Shown one piece after another: positions 1-6,981 of a DNA stretch of 8,593 nt; position 1 is the stretch's first letter; every line of letters starts with the position of its first letter. The position numbers and the translations under genes were made by a program. The notes beneath the pieces were generated by a model. The model worked only from the letters and a program-made list of their open reading frames with translations, did no database searches and was not told the DNA's origin. This DNA is from Xanthobacteraceae bacterium (GTDB lineage: Bacteria > Pseudomonadota > Alphaproteobacteria > Rhizobiales > Xanthobacteraceae). The stretch is taken from the NCBI GenBank assembly GCA_030043175.1, contig JASHYD010001058.1, positions 1 through 8,593 of the forward strand, in the 5' to 3' direction.

Positions 1-1364
1 GCATCTTGAAACGCCCGGTCGAGCAAGTTCGCGGCTTCGCCGCGCGCCACGGCATGAAAGTGACCAACGTCAACTTCCTCAGTCGCAGCGTGACACTGCG
101 GGCACGGGCAGCAGAAGCGGAAGGTGCTTTCTCGACAAAGCTGGTCCGGGGAGACGATGATGGAGCGCGCCGTCACTGCCCGACGCGTAAACCGAAGCTT
201 CCAATCACTCTGGCGAAGATCGCACATGGGGTGGTGGGTATGGACACACGAGTGCCGAAATTTGGCAGACTGCGCAGCCGCGTGGAAGCAGGCAACGGAC
301 AGGGGCTCTACCCGTCGCAGATCGCCAAGCTTTACGGCATCGCCACCGTCGGACGCGGCGCCGGGCAGCACATAGCGATCATTGAGCCGGCGGGCGGGTA
401 TGATCCTCATGACATCGAGGCTGCCTGCGATGCCATGAAGGTGCCTATGCCGGCCATCAGTTCTGTCAACGTCGGACGCGGCCGCAACGCTCTAGGCGTG
501 AACCCGAAAGCCGACCGGGAGGTCGCGCTCGACCTGCAGGTGCTGGTCGGCATCGCTCCCGAGGCGCGCATCACAGTGTATTTCACGGAGTTGAGCGAGC
601 CGGGTCTGGTGGCGGGGCTGTGCAAGGCGGTGCATGGTTCGAGTCAGTTGCCGAGCGTTATCATCGTCACATGGGGTGAGCCCGAGGAGTTTTGGCCCAG
701 GGATGCCCGAGAAGGGTTCGATGCGGTGCTACAGGACGCCGTGCGCCTCGGCATCACGGTAGTCGCGGCGGCCGGCGATGATCTTGCGACCGAGGCGGTG
801 AACGACGGCAAGGTGCATGTCGACTATCCGGCATCGAGCCCCTACGTGCTAGCTTGCGGCGGCACGGCTGTCGCGCTCGATGCCAGTCAGGCGAGCATTG
901 CGACGGAGGTGGTATGGAACGACCACGGGAGACACGGCACCGGTGGTGGGATAAGCGGCATCTACGCGGTACCGGATTTTCAGGGTAGCGTCACGCTCCC
1001 GGTCTCGCTTAACGACGGCAGGCGGGGCCGCGGGGTTCCGGACGTTGCGGCCGCGGCAGCAGAGATCAACGGATACCGCATCAAGCTCGGCGGCGCCGAC
1101 GTCGTTGCGAGCGGCACCAGCGCGGTCGCGCCTCTGTGGGGCGCCTTCATTGCATTGCTCAATGAGCAACGCGGAGCGACCCTCGGCTTTGTCAACTCTC
1201 GCCTCTATCAATCGAGGGACCTGCTGAAGGCGATCGAATCGGGCGACAACATCGATGCTGCGTTTGGGCTCGGCTACGCGGCCGGCGCCGGTTGGAGTGC
1301 CTGCACGGGCCTCGGTGTGCCGAAAGGCCCCGCCCTTGTCGCGGCCCTGACGGCACTCTCATAA
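1..1364 (+). CDS. Sedolisin-type serine-carboxyl peptidase (S53, pro-kumamolisin family), 5' partial
   Basis: An acid-type endopeptidase of the sedolisin family, using a Ser-Glu-Asp triad. The frame is open to the left edge; numbering here runs from the TTG at 6-8, which I do not think is the true start. Residues 1-85 look like the end of the pro-kumamolisin inhibitory domain (VRGFAARHGMKV, then VTLRARAAEAEGAF), so its first part and any signal peptide lie outside. The catalytic domain starts near residue 100 (YPSQIAKLYGI, then IAIIEPAGGY). The Glu/Asp pair fits E172 and D176 (REVALD), the oxyanion Asp fits D258 (AAAGDD), and the nucleophile fits S372 in SGTSAVAP. Other family blocks are YPASSPYVLACGGT, GTGGGISGIY and RGVPDVAA. 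In the C-terminal calcium loop the usual GxGWD reads GAGWS (427-431), so one expected Asp ligand is Ser. It ends in TAA and shows no functional link to the downstream locus. Confidence 0.9.
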   Translation, partial: ILKRPVEQVRGFAARHGMKVTNVNFLSRSVTLRARAAEAEGAFSTKLVRGDDDGARRHCPTRKPKLPITLAKIAHGVVGMDTRVPKFGRLRSRVEAGNGQGLYPSQIAKLYGIATVGRGAGQHIAIIEPAGGYDPHDIEAACDAMKVPMPAISSVNVGRGRNALGVNPKADREVALDLQVLVGIAPEARITVYFTELSEPGLVAGLCKAVHGSSQLPSVIIVTWGEPEEFWPRDAREGFDAVLQDAVRLGITVVAAAGDDLATEAVNDGKVHVDYPASSPYVLACGGTAVALDASQASIATEVVWNDHGRHGTGGGISGIYAVPDFQGSVTLPVSLNDGRRGRGVPDVAAAAAEINGYRIKLGGADVVASGTSAVAPLWGAFIALLNEQRGATLGFVNSRLYQSRDLLKAIESGDNIDAAFGLGYAAGAGWSACTGLGVPKGPALVAALTALS

Positions 1365-1713
1365 CGGTCGCGCAACATGAACAACGCCATCATCAGAAAC
1401 TGCGCCGTGAATGCCATTCGGCGGGCCGCCGATGCCGAGTACCGAAATCGCGACCCATATTGGACTGGGTCAATCACTGATTTACGGACTGACGGCCGAA
1501 GCCTCCTGCGCGCGCCAGACGTCCTGCGCGCAGAGCTGCGCGGACCGCGAAGCCCGTACAGCTGTTCAGCACCCGATTGGGTGCACGAATCTATCCGAGC
1601 ATCGGTATTGCTCGAATCGGAAACTGGCTTCGATGGGCCAACTGAATGGAAGGCCGAGATCGCCGCAGCTACGCAAAACTGCGGGCATATGAGGCGGATC
1701 TTCTTCGGGCGGG
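1365..1713. other. Intergenic stretch without a supportable gene
   Basis: About 350 bases separate the peptidase stop from the importer promoter. Short reading frames exist on both strands. None has a convincing Shine-Dalgarno, a recognisable domain or a sensible end, and the longest forward one (ATG at 1377) runs through the promoter and operator into the next gene. The stretch contains a direct repeat with an imperfect GC-rich hairpin (1504-1545) and a weak 6-bp stem (CCGCAG at 1663-1668, CTGCGG at 1679-1684). Neither is followed by a T-run, so I see no clear intrinsic terminator for the peptidase. It could be a decayed gene remnant, but I could not recognise one. Confidence 0.5.
1504..1545. 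repeat. Short GC-rich direct repeat with imperfect hairpin
   Basis: The 10-mer TCCTGCGCGC occurs at 1504-1513 and again at 1522-1531. The second copy forms the left arm of an imperfect hairpin at 1521-1545: GTCC pairs with GGAC and GCGC with GCGC, with one bulged T and a loop of about six to eight bases. There is no U-tract after it, so it is not a classical terminator. Such repeats arise easily in GC-rich DNA and the function is unknown. Confidence 0.35.
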
Positions 1714-1744
1714 TTGACACTGTTAGAGTTGTTTCGCATACAAA
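1714..1744 (+). promoter_or_regulatory. Probable sigma-70 promoter of the importer operon
   Basis: A perfect TTGACA -35 box lies at 1714-1719. Two -10 readings are possible: CATACA at 1737-1742 with a 17-base spacer, or TACAAA at 1739-1744 with a 19-base spacer. The predicted transcription start falls in or at the palindrome at 1746-1759, and the solute-binding-protein ATG is at 1772, giving a very short leader. The -35 match is strong and the -10 weak, as expected for a regulated promoter. Confidence 0.6.
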
Positions 1745-1745
1745 A

Positions 1746-1759
1746 AGACAACGTTGTCT
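1746..1759. promoter_or_regulatory. LacI-family operator O1 (perfect 14-bp palindrome) in the importer promoter
   Basis: AGACAACGTTGTCT is its own reverse complement, centred between C1752 and G1753. A central CG with flanking A/T is the usual shape of LacI-family operators. It sits directly after the -10 region and before the GGGAGG ribosome-binding site, so a bound protein would block initiation. It matches the palindrome at 6901-6918 in 12 of 14 positions of the core, the two differences being a symmetric C/T and G/A pair. The likely ligand is the LacI-family protein encoded at 5709-6764. Confidence 0.75.
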
Positions 1760-1771
1760 ATGGGAGGTCCG

Positions 1772-2842
1772 ATGAGAGCGAAGGTCCTCAGCCTGGCGAG
1801 CGCCGCGGCGCTACTCATACCCGTCGGCGGATTGTCGCACGCCCAGGATGCGGTTTGTTCGACACCTACTGAAATCGCCGGGTTCCGGACCTGCGCGGAC
1901 GTGGCGAAGGCCGAACAGGAAGGCAAACTGGTCATCTACTCGACCGACGTCGAGCAGGGACAGTCCAAGATCGTCGCGGCCTTCAAGGCGTCATTTCCGA
2001 AAATCAAGCCTTCCTACGTGCGCGCCTTGAGCGCGTCGCTGTACGCGAAACTTCAGTCGGAACGGCAGGCGGGCCAATATCTCGCCGATCTGGTCAATGT
2101 CGACGTCGTGTTGGCGAGCGACTTTCTCAAAAAGAACGGCTACGCGCACTACATTTCGCCGCAAATGGCGGCGTTCCGTCCTGAGTTCAAAAGCAAGCCC
2201 GAGGGCTATTTCACTTGGGCGCAGCTGGCGCTTGCCGCGATCGCCTACAACCCGAAGCTTTTGCTCGCCGACCAAGCTCCCAAGACGTGGGCGGATATCC
2301 TCAATCCGAAATACGCCGGGATGATCAACGTCAAGTCATCCAATTCCGGCGTACAGCATTTCGTCTGGTATACGGTGCGAGAAGTGATGGGGAAGGATTT
2401 CTGGAAACGTCTGGCCAGTCAGAAGCCGAAGGCCTTCGATTCATACGTTCAGCAATATGATCGCGCGGTCAACGGCGAGGATAAGATCGTCATCGGAGCG
2501 CAGTATTCGGGATATCTGGAATTCAAGGCGAAGGGCGCGCCGCTGGAATTCGTCTTCCCGGCTGAGGGCGTTCCCGCGAGCCCCCAGGTCTGGGGTATCA
2601 TCGACAAAGCCCCCAATCCCCAGGCCGCGCGGCTGTTCCTCGACTGGTTCCTGTCACCGGTCGGCCAAAAGGTGATGCAGGAGGCGCTGTTCCTCAATTC
2701 GCCTCGCGACGACGCCGATCCGCCCCCAGGGGGCGTTGCTGCGTCCCAGCACAAGCTGCTGTTTCCGGCCGATTGGAACGGATTCCTCGGCAGCAAGCGA
2801 GAGTTCAACGCCGAGTGGGATCGCATCACCGGCCTCAAATAG
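1772..2842 (+). CDS. Periplasmic solute-binding protein of an ABC importer (SBP family 1/6, AfuA/FbpA-like)
   Basis: Captures the substrate in the periplasm and delivers it to the downstream permease. The protein is 356 residues. The ATG at 1772 is chosen because GGGAGG (1762-1767) precedes it by four bases and a typical signal peptide follows: Arg/Lys at 2-4, a hydrophobic core LASAAALLIPVGGL, and probable cleavage SHA|QD after residue 24. In-frame starts at 1754 (TTG, inside the operator) and 1760 (ATG) are less suitable. The mature part has the family pattern EGKLVIYSTDVEQGQSKIVAAF, followed by the AIAYNPKLL, TWADILNPKYAG and QAARLFLDWFLSPVGQ blocks near the C-terminus. Cys29 and Cys41 could form a disulfide. 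Relatives are often labelled iron(III)-binding, but the family also binds organic ligands, and the shared operator with catabolic genes argues for an organic substrate. First gene of a three-gene operon. Confidence 0.88.
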   Translation: MRAKVLSLASAAALLIPVGGLSHAQDAVCSTPTEIAGFRTCADVAKAEQEGKLVIYSTDVEQGQSKIVAAFKASFPKIKPSYVRALSASLYAKLQSERQAGQYLADLVNVDVVLASDFLKKNGYAHYISPQMAAFRPEFKSKPEGYFTWAQLALAAIAYNPKLLLADQAPKTWADILNPKYAGMINVKSSNSGVQHFVWYTVREVMGKDFWKRLASQKPKAFDSYVQQYDRAVNGEDKIVIGAQYSGYLEFKAKGAPLEFVFPAEGVPASPQVWGIIDKAPNPQAARLFLDWFLSPVGQKVMQEALFLNSPRDDADPPPGGVAASQHKLLFPADWNGFLGSKREFNAEWDRITGLK

Positions 2843-2856
2843 GGGACGCGGTGCGC

Positions 2857-4575
2857 ATGTCCGTCGAACCTTCAGCGGTGTCCGCCTTCGGTTGGCGGCC
2901 GAGTGCCACGAGTAGGATCGAGACGCTTGTCAGCGCCGCCGTCGCGCTCCTGTGCGTCGCCTTGATCGTCTATCCGTTCTTCTTCCTTTTGGCGGAGTCG
3001 ATCAACATCGGAGATCCCCAGACCTTTCCCCCGACTGAGCTCGGCTTTGACAATTTTATCGACCTGTCGCTCAGCCTCACGGTGCTACTCAACACCGCCT
3101 ATGTGGCGATCGCCGCGACGATCATGGCGGTCGTGGCCGGCTTCGTGCTTGCGTGGATTCTGACCCGGACCAACATTCCGGGAAAAGCTCTTCTCGAACG
3201 CCTTCTCGAGATTCCGTTTTATCTCACGCCGCTCGTTGGCGCTTTGGCCTGGAGCATCTTGGCGGCGCCCAAGAGCGGATTCCTCAACCAGATCCTTTTC
3301 GCGGTCACGGGGATCCCCGACATCCTCGACATCTACACGCCTTTCGGCATCGCGTGGGTGATGGCGCTGTTCGAGGGAACGGTTGCCTTCGTGATGATCG
3401 CAGCGGTGATGAAGTCGATGGATCCCTCCCTCGAGGAGAGCTCGCGCGTGACCGGCGCCGGCAAACTCAGAACGCTCCTAAAAATCACTGTGCCTTTGGC
3501 CCTCCCGGGACTGCTCGGGGCGGTCGTGTTTGTTTTCGCCGAAATGCTGGGGTCGTTCGCGGCAGCGTTGGTCCTCGGCCTTCCGGGACGCTTTTTCGTG
3601 GTCACGACCGCCATCTGGCAGTACACGCTGTCTTATCCGCCGGAATACGGCAAGGCATCCGCCCTGGGCCTCGCCCTGTTCGGGGTGATGTTCCTGACGC
3701 TCTCGTTCTACCGGTGGATGGTTCGCCGCGCCACATTCGCAACTATCAGCGGCAAGGCATTCCAGCCGCGCTCAATCGACATGGGGAGTGGTCGCTACTG
3801 GCTCGCCGCGATTTGCTGGCTCTATGTCTTCGTCGCCGTCGTTCTGCCGATCGCGGCACTTCTCCTCACGTCGTGCTTGCGTTTTGCCACGGTCATTATC
3901 GACCAGATGTCGTTCACTCTGCGCAACTACGAAACGGCTTTCACCCTCGACGCTGTCCGCACTGCGCTCATGAACAGCCTGGTGCTCGGCATCGGTGTCG
4001 CCACCGTGGGTGTGGTCGTGATGGCGATCCTGGCGTGGACCATCTATCGCGGCCGCGTGCCGGGTGGGGGCGCGATCGAATATGTCGTCATGTTTCCGCA
4101 GTCCGTTCCGCGCATGGTATTCGGCCTCGCGTTATTGACCGCATGGCTCAATATCCCAATCCCGCTTTACGGAACGCTTTGGGTTCTGGCCATCGCCTAC
4201 TTCACAGTTCTGATGCCGCTGGGTATCCGGACGCTCAGCGGGGTGGTGCTCCAGATCGACAAAAGCCTCGAGGAATGTGCGCAGACCTGCGGTGCGAGCT
4301 GGGCCTACCGCATGAAGACGATCACCTTTCCGTTGCTGCGGCCGGGGTTGGTCGCCGCGTGGCTGCTCGTGTTCATCGCGAGCGTCCGCGAGATCGGCGT
4401 CTCGATTTATCTGATGGGTCCCAATTCGAAGGTGATCGCGCCAGCCATCGTGAGCTCGTGGTCCAGCTCGGGGACCGAATTGACCGCCGCGATGGCGATG
4501 ATTCAGACGGCGGCGGTGTTGCTGGCCGTCATTATTCTTATGTACGTTACTGGAAGATTCGCAAAGGGCGCCTGA
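2857..4575 (+). CDS. ABC importer permease, fused double-domain (FbpB/ThiP-like)
   Basis: Inner-membrane channel of the importer, 572 residues, with two binding-protein-dependent transport domains in one chain, so it could serve as both transmembrane halves. The first half has hydrophobic segments near residues 24-45, 76-103, 117-137 and 162-185, then the cytoplasmic EAA loop EESSRVTGAGKLRTLLKIT from about 193, which contacts the ATPase. The second half starts near residue 310 and carries a second EAA loop, EECAQTCGASWAYRMKTIT, from about 472. Both loops have the expected Gly and are followed by hydrophobic stretches starting with a P..PG turn. The ATG at 2857 lies 14 bases after the binding-protein stop. 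AGGGGA at 2841-2846 overlaps that stop, leaving ten bases to this ATG and four to an in-frame GTG at 2851, so the true start may be two codons earlier. Its TGA overlaps the ATPase ATG. Confidence 0.9.
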   Translation: MSVEPSAVSAFGWRPSATSRIETLVSAAVALLCVALIVYPFFFLLAESINIGDPQTFPPTELGFDNFIDLSLSLTVLLNTAYVAIAATIMAVVAGFVLAWILTRTNIPGKALLERLLEIPFYLTPLVGALAWSILAAPKSGFLNQILFAVTGIPDILDIYTPFGIAWVMALFEGTVAFVMIAAVMKSMDPSLEESSRVTGAGKLRTLLKITVPLALPGLLGAVVFVFAEMLGSFAAALVLGLPGRFFVVTTAIWQYTLSYPPEYGKASALGLALFGVMFLTLSFYRWMVRRATFATISGKAFQPRSIDMGSGRYWLAAICWLYVFVAVVLPIAALLLTSCLRFATVIIDQMSFTLRNYETAFTLDAVRTALMNSLVLGIGVATVGVVVMAILAWTIYRGRVPGGGAIEYVVMFPQSVPRMVFGLALLTAWLNIPIPLYGTLWVLAIAYFTVLMPLGIRTLSGVVLQIDKSLEECAQTCGASWAYRMKTITFPLLRPGLVAAWLLVFIASVREIGVSIYLMGPNSKVIAPAIVSSWSSSGTELTAAMAMIQTAAVLLAVIILMYVTGRFAKGA

Positions 4576-5684
4576 TGTCCACGCCGGCGCACCCGCCACC
4601 AATGATTGCCGTGTCCGATCTCGTCATCTCGTATGCCGGTTTCATCGCGGTGAAGGGCATCACTTTCGACGTAGGGCGGGGTGAGCACATTACATTGTTG
4701 GGGCCATCTGGATGCGGGAAGACCACGACGCTGCGCAGTATTGCGGGCCTCGAACGGCCTGCCAGAGGCTCGATCTTCCTCGCTGGCGTGCCGGTCTATT
4801 CGGCCGAACATCGCATCAACGTGCCCGTCGAGAGGCGCGGCGTATCGATGGTATTTCAGTCCTACGCCATTTGGCCGCATATGACCGTGTTCGAGAACGT
4901 TGCGTACGGGCTCCGCGTCCGTGGCCTGCCACAACGCGAAATCGAGTCGAAGACGCATCAGGCCTTGGAGCTTGTCCAGCTCCGTCACGCCGCCGACCGT
5001 CCGGCGTCGAAGCTCTCCGGCGGTCAACAACAACGCGTAGCGCTCGGGCGGGCCATCGCATTTTCGCCGCCGGTCATACTGTTCGACGAGCCGCTCTCCA
5101 ACCTCGACGCGAAGCTGCGGGCCAGCATGCGAGTCGAGCTGAAAGAGCTCCAGCGTCGGATCGGCGTGACGTCGATTTACGTGACGCATGACCAGGAAGA
5201 AGCGCTCGCGATCTCCGACCGCGTAATCGTCATGAACGACGGAAAGATCGAGCAGATCGGAACCCCCAACGAGATCTACAACCAGCCGGCCAGCCGGTTT
5301 GTCGCCAACTTCGTGGGGGCAGCTAACATTTTGTCGGGCACAATCTTCGGCAAAGGACCGACAGACGGGTCGGTTATTTTTCAATTGACCGCAGGGGCGC
5401 AGCTCGAGGCCCGCGGTTCGCGGTTTGCGGCGCGCGAGGCGAAGACGGTTGCCGTGCGTACAGTGCTCATCGATATTCGTCCGGGCTTTGGCCATCGGGA
5501 CGGTCGCAACGCCATCGAAGGACGCGTGCTCCGCCGGATGTTTCACGGCGATTTCATTGAATACTTTGTCGATTGTCAGGGGAGTCGCGTGACCGTCCGT
5601 CGCCCCCCCACGGAGGTCGTTGCGGAAGGGGAGGCGGTTACGCTCCTGTTCTCGGCCGAGCATACGATTCTTCTCGACCGGTGA
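4575..5684 (+). CDS. ABC importer ATP-binding subunit (PotA/FbpC/UgpC type)
   Basis: Hydrolyses ATP to drive the importer and acts as a dimer under the permease. The protein is 369 residues. Its ATG at 4575 overlaps the permease stop (TGATG), which suggests translational coupling; a later in-frame ATG at 4602 is possible but less likely. All nucleotide-binding motifs are intact: Walker A GPSGCGKTT (43-51), Q-loop glutamine (Q95 in VFQSYAIWPHMT), signature LSGGQQQR (147-154), Walker B VILFDEP (167-173), D-loop SNLD (175-178) and switch His205 in YVTHDQEEA. The C-terminal 120 residues or so (from about NILSGTIF, 251) are a TOBE-type regulatory/oligomerisation domain, as in the spermidine/iron/sugar importer ATPases. 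Last gene of the operon. Only 24 bases separate its stop from the end of the convergent regulator, with no clear terminator between. Confidence 0.93.
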   Translation: MSTPAHPPPMIAVSDLVISYAGFIAVKGITFDVGRGEHITLLGPSGCGKTTTLRSIAGLERPARGSIFLAGVPVYSAEHRINVPVERRGVSMVFQSYAIWPHMTVFENVAYGLRVRGLPQREIESKTHQALELVQLRHAADRPASKLSGGQQQRVALGRAIAFSPPVILFDEPLSNLDAKLRASMRVELKELQRRIGVTSIYVTHDQEEALAISDRVIVMNDGKIEQIGTPNEIYNQPASRFVANFVGAANILSGTIFGKGPTDGSVIFQLTAGAQLEARGSRFAAREAKTVAVRTVLIDIRPGFGHRDGRNAIEGRVLRRMFHGDFIEYFVDCQGSRVTVRRPPTEVVAEGEAVTLLFSAEHTILLDR

Positions 5685-5708
5685 GCGCCTGCCTTGGATG
5701 CACGGCGG

Positions 5709-6764
5709 TCACACGGCGCGAATGCGTTTCGCTGTGAGCGCACGGACCGACTCACCGTCGATGAGCGTCGGGACGGGAGGCTTGGGAACCATGAGTTTGC
5801 CGCCCGTAATTGCTTCGTGGATGTATTGGACCGCAGCCTCGCAGCATTGCGCGAGGCACACGTCGGCGGTAACCAGCCGAGGGGAGCAAATATCGGCATA
5901 GATCGTATTGCCGGCGCTCATGACCGAGATATCGTCCGGAACGCGTATACCCCGAGCCGATAATCCCTGAACGATGCCGACGCCCAGCGTGTCCGCGTTC
6001 GCTATGATCATCGTGATCTTCGGATTTGCCGCGAGCAATTGCTCCTGCGCCTCGATACCACCCGCGATGCCGAATGCAGTGTGGACGATCGTCGCATGGA
6101 CACCGGCTGCGCTGAAGATCCTTTTGAACCCGCGTAGACGCTGCGGCGTCACGTGGCTATTGCTCGGACCGGTCGAAATCCCGATCTCGGTATGTCCGAG
6201 CTCCGTGGCATGGCGCGCCAACAGCACCGCGACGGCCTCGTTGTCGACGGAAAACACGGGCATTGCGACCCCACGCTCGCCCAGCGAGAGCACGACCACG
6301 CCCGACCGGGTCAATTGCTTCACCAGTGCAGCCAGTTCGCCCTTGTAGGTTTGCTGATCAAAGCCGCCGCCGGCTAAGATGATTCCGTTAACCCGATGTT
6401 CCCACAGCTCGCGGACCATCGCGAGCTCTTGCTGAGGATCGCGCTGCATGTTGGCGACCATTGCCATCAGCGATCGTTCGCGCGCCGCATTGGTCACAGT
6501 CTGCGCGATCTGTCCGAAATACGGATCACGCATGTTGCCGACGATCAGCCCGAGCGATAGATGCTCACCCCCCCGAAGCTTCTTCGCCAGCAAGTTCGGT
6601 ACGTAGCGGAGCCTTTCCGCGGCCTCTCGCACCCGCTTCTGCAGTTGCGGTGCCACCGGATAGGTCGAATCGCGTAGCACTCGGGCCGCGGTACTGACCG
6701 AGACCCGCGCCTCGCGGGCCACGTCATTCAGCGTGGCCTGCTGGCTGTTGTACCGTTCGCTCAA
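5709..6764 (-). CDS. LacI-family transcriptional regulator
   Basis: A DNA-binding, probably ligand-responsive repressor; 351 residues from the TTG at 6764-6762. The N-terminal helix-turn-helix is ATLNDVAREARVSVSTAARVL (10-30, recognition helix VSTAARVL). The hinge-helix block YVPNLLAKKLRGG (54-66) is the minor-groove part that reads a central CG in operators. From about residue 70 there is a periplasmic-binding-protein-like effector domain (LGLIVGNMRDPYF, NGIILAGGG, then VPDDISVMSAGNT). Start choice: TTG at 6764 has GGAG eight bases upstream and gives a normal family length. GTG at 6839 has a stronger GAGGAG nine bases upstream and would add 25 residues. GTG at 6941 would place the operator inside the gene and lacks a good ribosome site. 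Oriented against both operons it probably controls. The two CG-centred palindromes at 1746 and 6901 are its likely sites, the latter permitting autoregulation. The effector is unknown. Confidence 0.88.
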   Translation of the reverse strand: MSERYNSQQATLNDVAREARVSVSTAARVLRDSTYPVAPQLQKRVREAAERLRYVPNLLAKKLRGGEHLSLGLIVGNMRDPYFGQIAQTVTNAARERSLMAMVANMQRDPQQELAMVRELWEHRVNGIILAGGGFDQQTYKGELAALVKQLTRSGVVVLSLGERGVAMPVFSVDNEAVAVLLARHATELGHTEIGISTGPSNSHVTPQRLRGFKRIFSAAGVHATIVHTAFGIAGGIEAQEQLLAANPKITMIIANADTLGVGIVQGLSARGIRVPDDISVMSAGNTIYADICSPRLVTADVCLAQCCEAAVQYIHEAITGGKLMVPKPPVPTLIDGESVRALTAKRIRAV

Positions 6765-6772
6765 CGCTGAAG

Positions 6773-6776
6773 CTCC
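6773..6776 (-). promoter_or_regulatory. Ribosome-binding site supporting a TTG start of the regulator
   Basis: On the minus strand GGAG lies eight bases before the TTG at 6764. This places the helix-turn-helix about ten residues from the N-terminus, near the norm for the family. A competing site, GAGGAG, precedes a GTG at 6839 by nine bases, so the start is not settled. Confidence 0.45.
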
Positions 6777-6864
6777 AAGAAGAATTGAACGGTCAGTGTG
6801 ACCAAAGCGGGTCGGTGTTTCAAGCCGCACCTCCAGCACTGACCGGAACTCCTCTGAAGGAAAA

Positions 6865-6893
6865 TTGACATCGCCCCGTATCGCTCTTACAAA
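6865..6893 (+). promoter_or_regulatory. Probable sigma-70 promoter of the catabolic operon
   Basis: TTGACA at 6865-6870, a 17-base spacer, and TACAAA at 6888-6893. It points rightward to the DHDPS-like gene, with transcription predicted to start near 6900, at the left edge of the 18-bp palindrome, giving a leader of about 80 bases. The same TTGACA/TACAAA pair can be read in the importer promoter, there with a 19-base spacer. A second TTGACA at 6925-6930 has no good -10 after it. I found no clear leftward promoter for the regulator. Confidence 0.55.
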
Positions 6894-6900
6894 CAAGCCA

Positions 6901-6918
6901 TAAGATAACGTTATCTTA
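6901..6918. promoter_or_regulatory. LacI-family operator O2 (perfect 18-bp palindrome)
   Basis: TAAGATAACGTTATCTTA is a perfect 18-bp palindrome centred between C6909 and G6910. Its 14-bp core AGATAACGTTATCT (6903-6916) matches operator O1 except for one symmetric base pair. It covers the expected transcription start of the rightward promoter and lies about 137 bases upstream of the regulator's TTG start, in the divergent region. Binding should repress the DHDPS-like gene and could also affect the regulator gene. Confidence 0.8.
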
Positions 6919-6981
6919 GCGGCTTTGACACCCCTTGGCACCTTCGTTTCGTTGACCTTATCGTTGTTGAAAGGATCGGCA

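Noticed and set aside
1274..1720. Reverse 148-codon frame
   Set aside because: Its C-terminal part is antisense to the peptidase C-terminus, the composition is Arg/Ser/Ala-rich as in shadow frames, and no domain is recognised.
1377..1775. Forward 132-codon frame with ATG at 1377
   Set aside because: No Shine-Dalgarno, no recognised domain, and it runs through the importer promoter, operator, ribosome-binding site and start codon.
3153..4574. Upstream extension of the ATPase frame by 474 codons
   Set aside because: It overlaps the permease gene in another frame and the translation is Arg/His-rich with no motif; the ABC domain begins after the ATG at 4575.
4503..5663. Reverse 386-codon frame
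   Set aside because: Shadow of the ATPase gene, which has all ABC motifs on the forward strand; no domain on the reverse strand.
1772..5684. Calling the importer a ferric-iron transporter
   Set aside because: Family resemblance alone does not fix the substrate, no diagnostic iron-binding tyrosine pair could be assigned by eye, and the control context points to an organic compound.
5685..5719. GCGCC (5685-5689) and GGCGC (5715-5719) as a terminator between the convergent genes
   Set aside because: Five-base arms with a 25-base loop and no T-run; also extends into the regulator's coding end.
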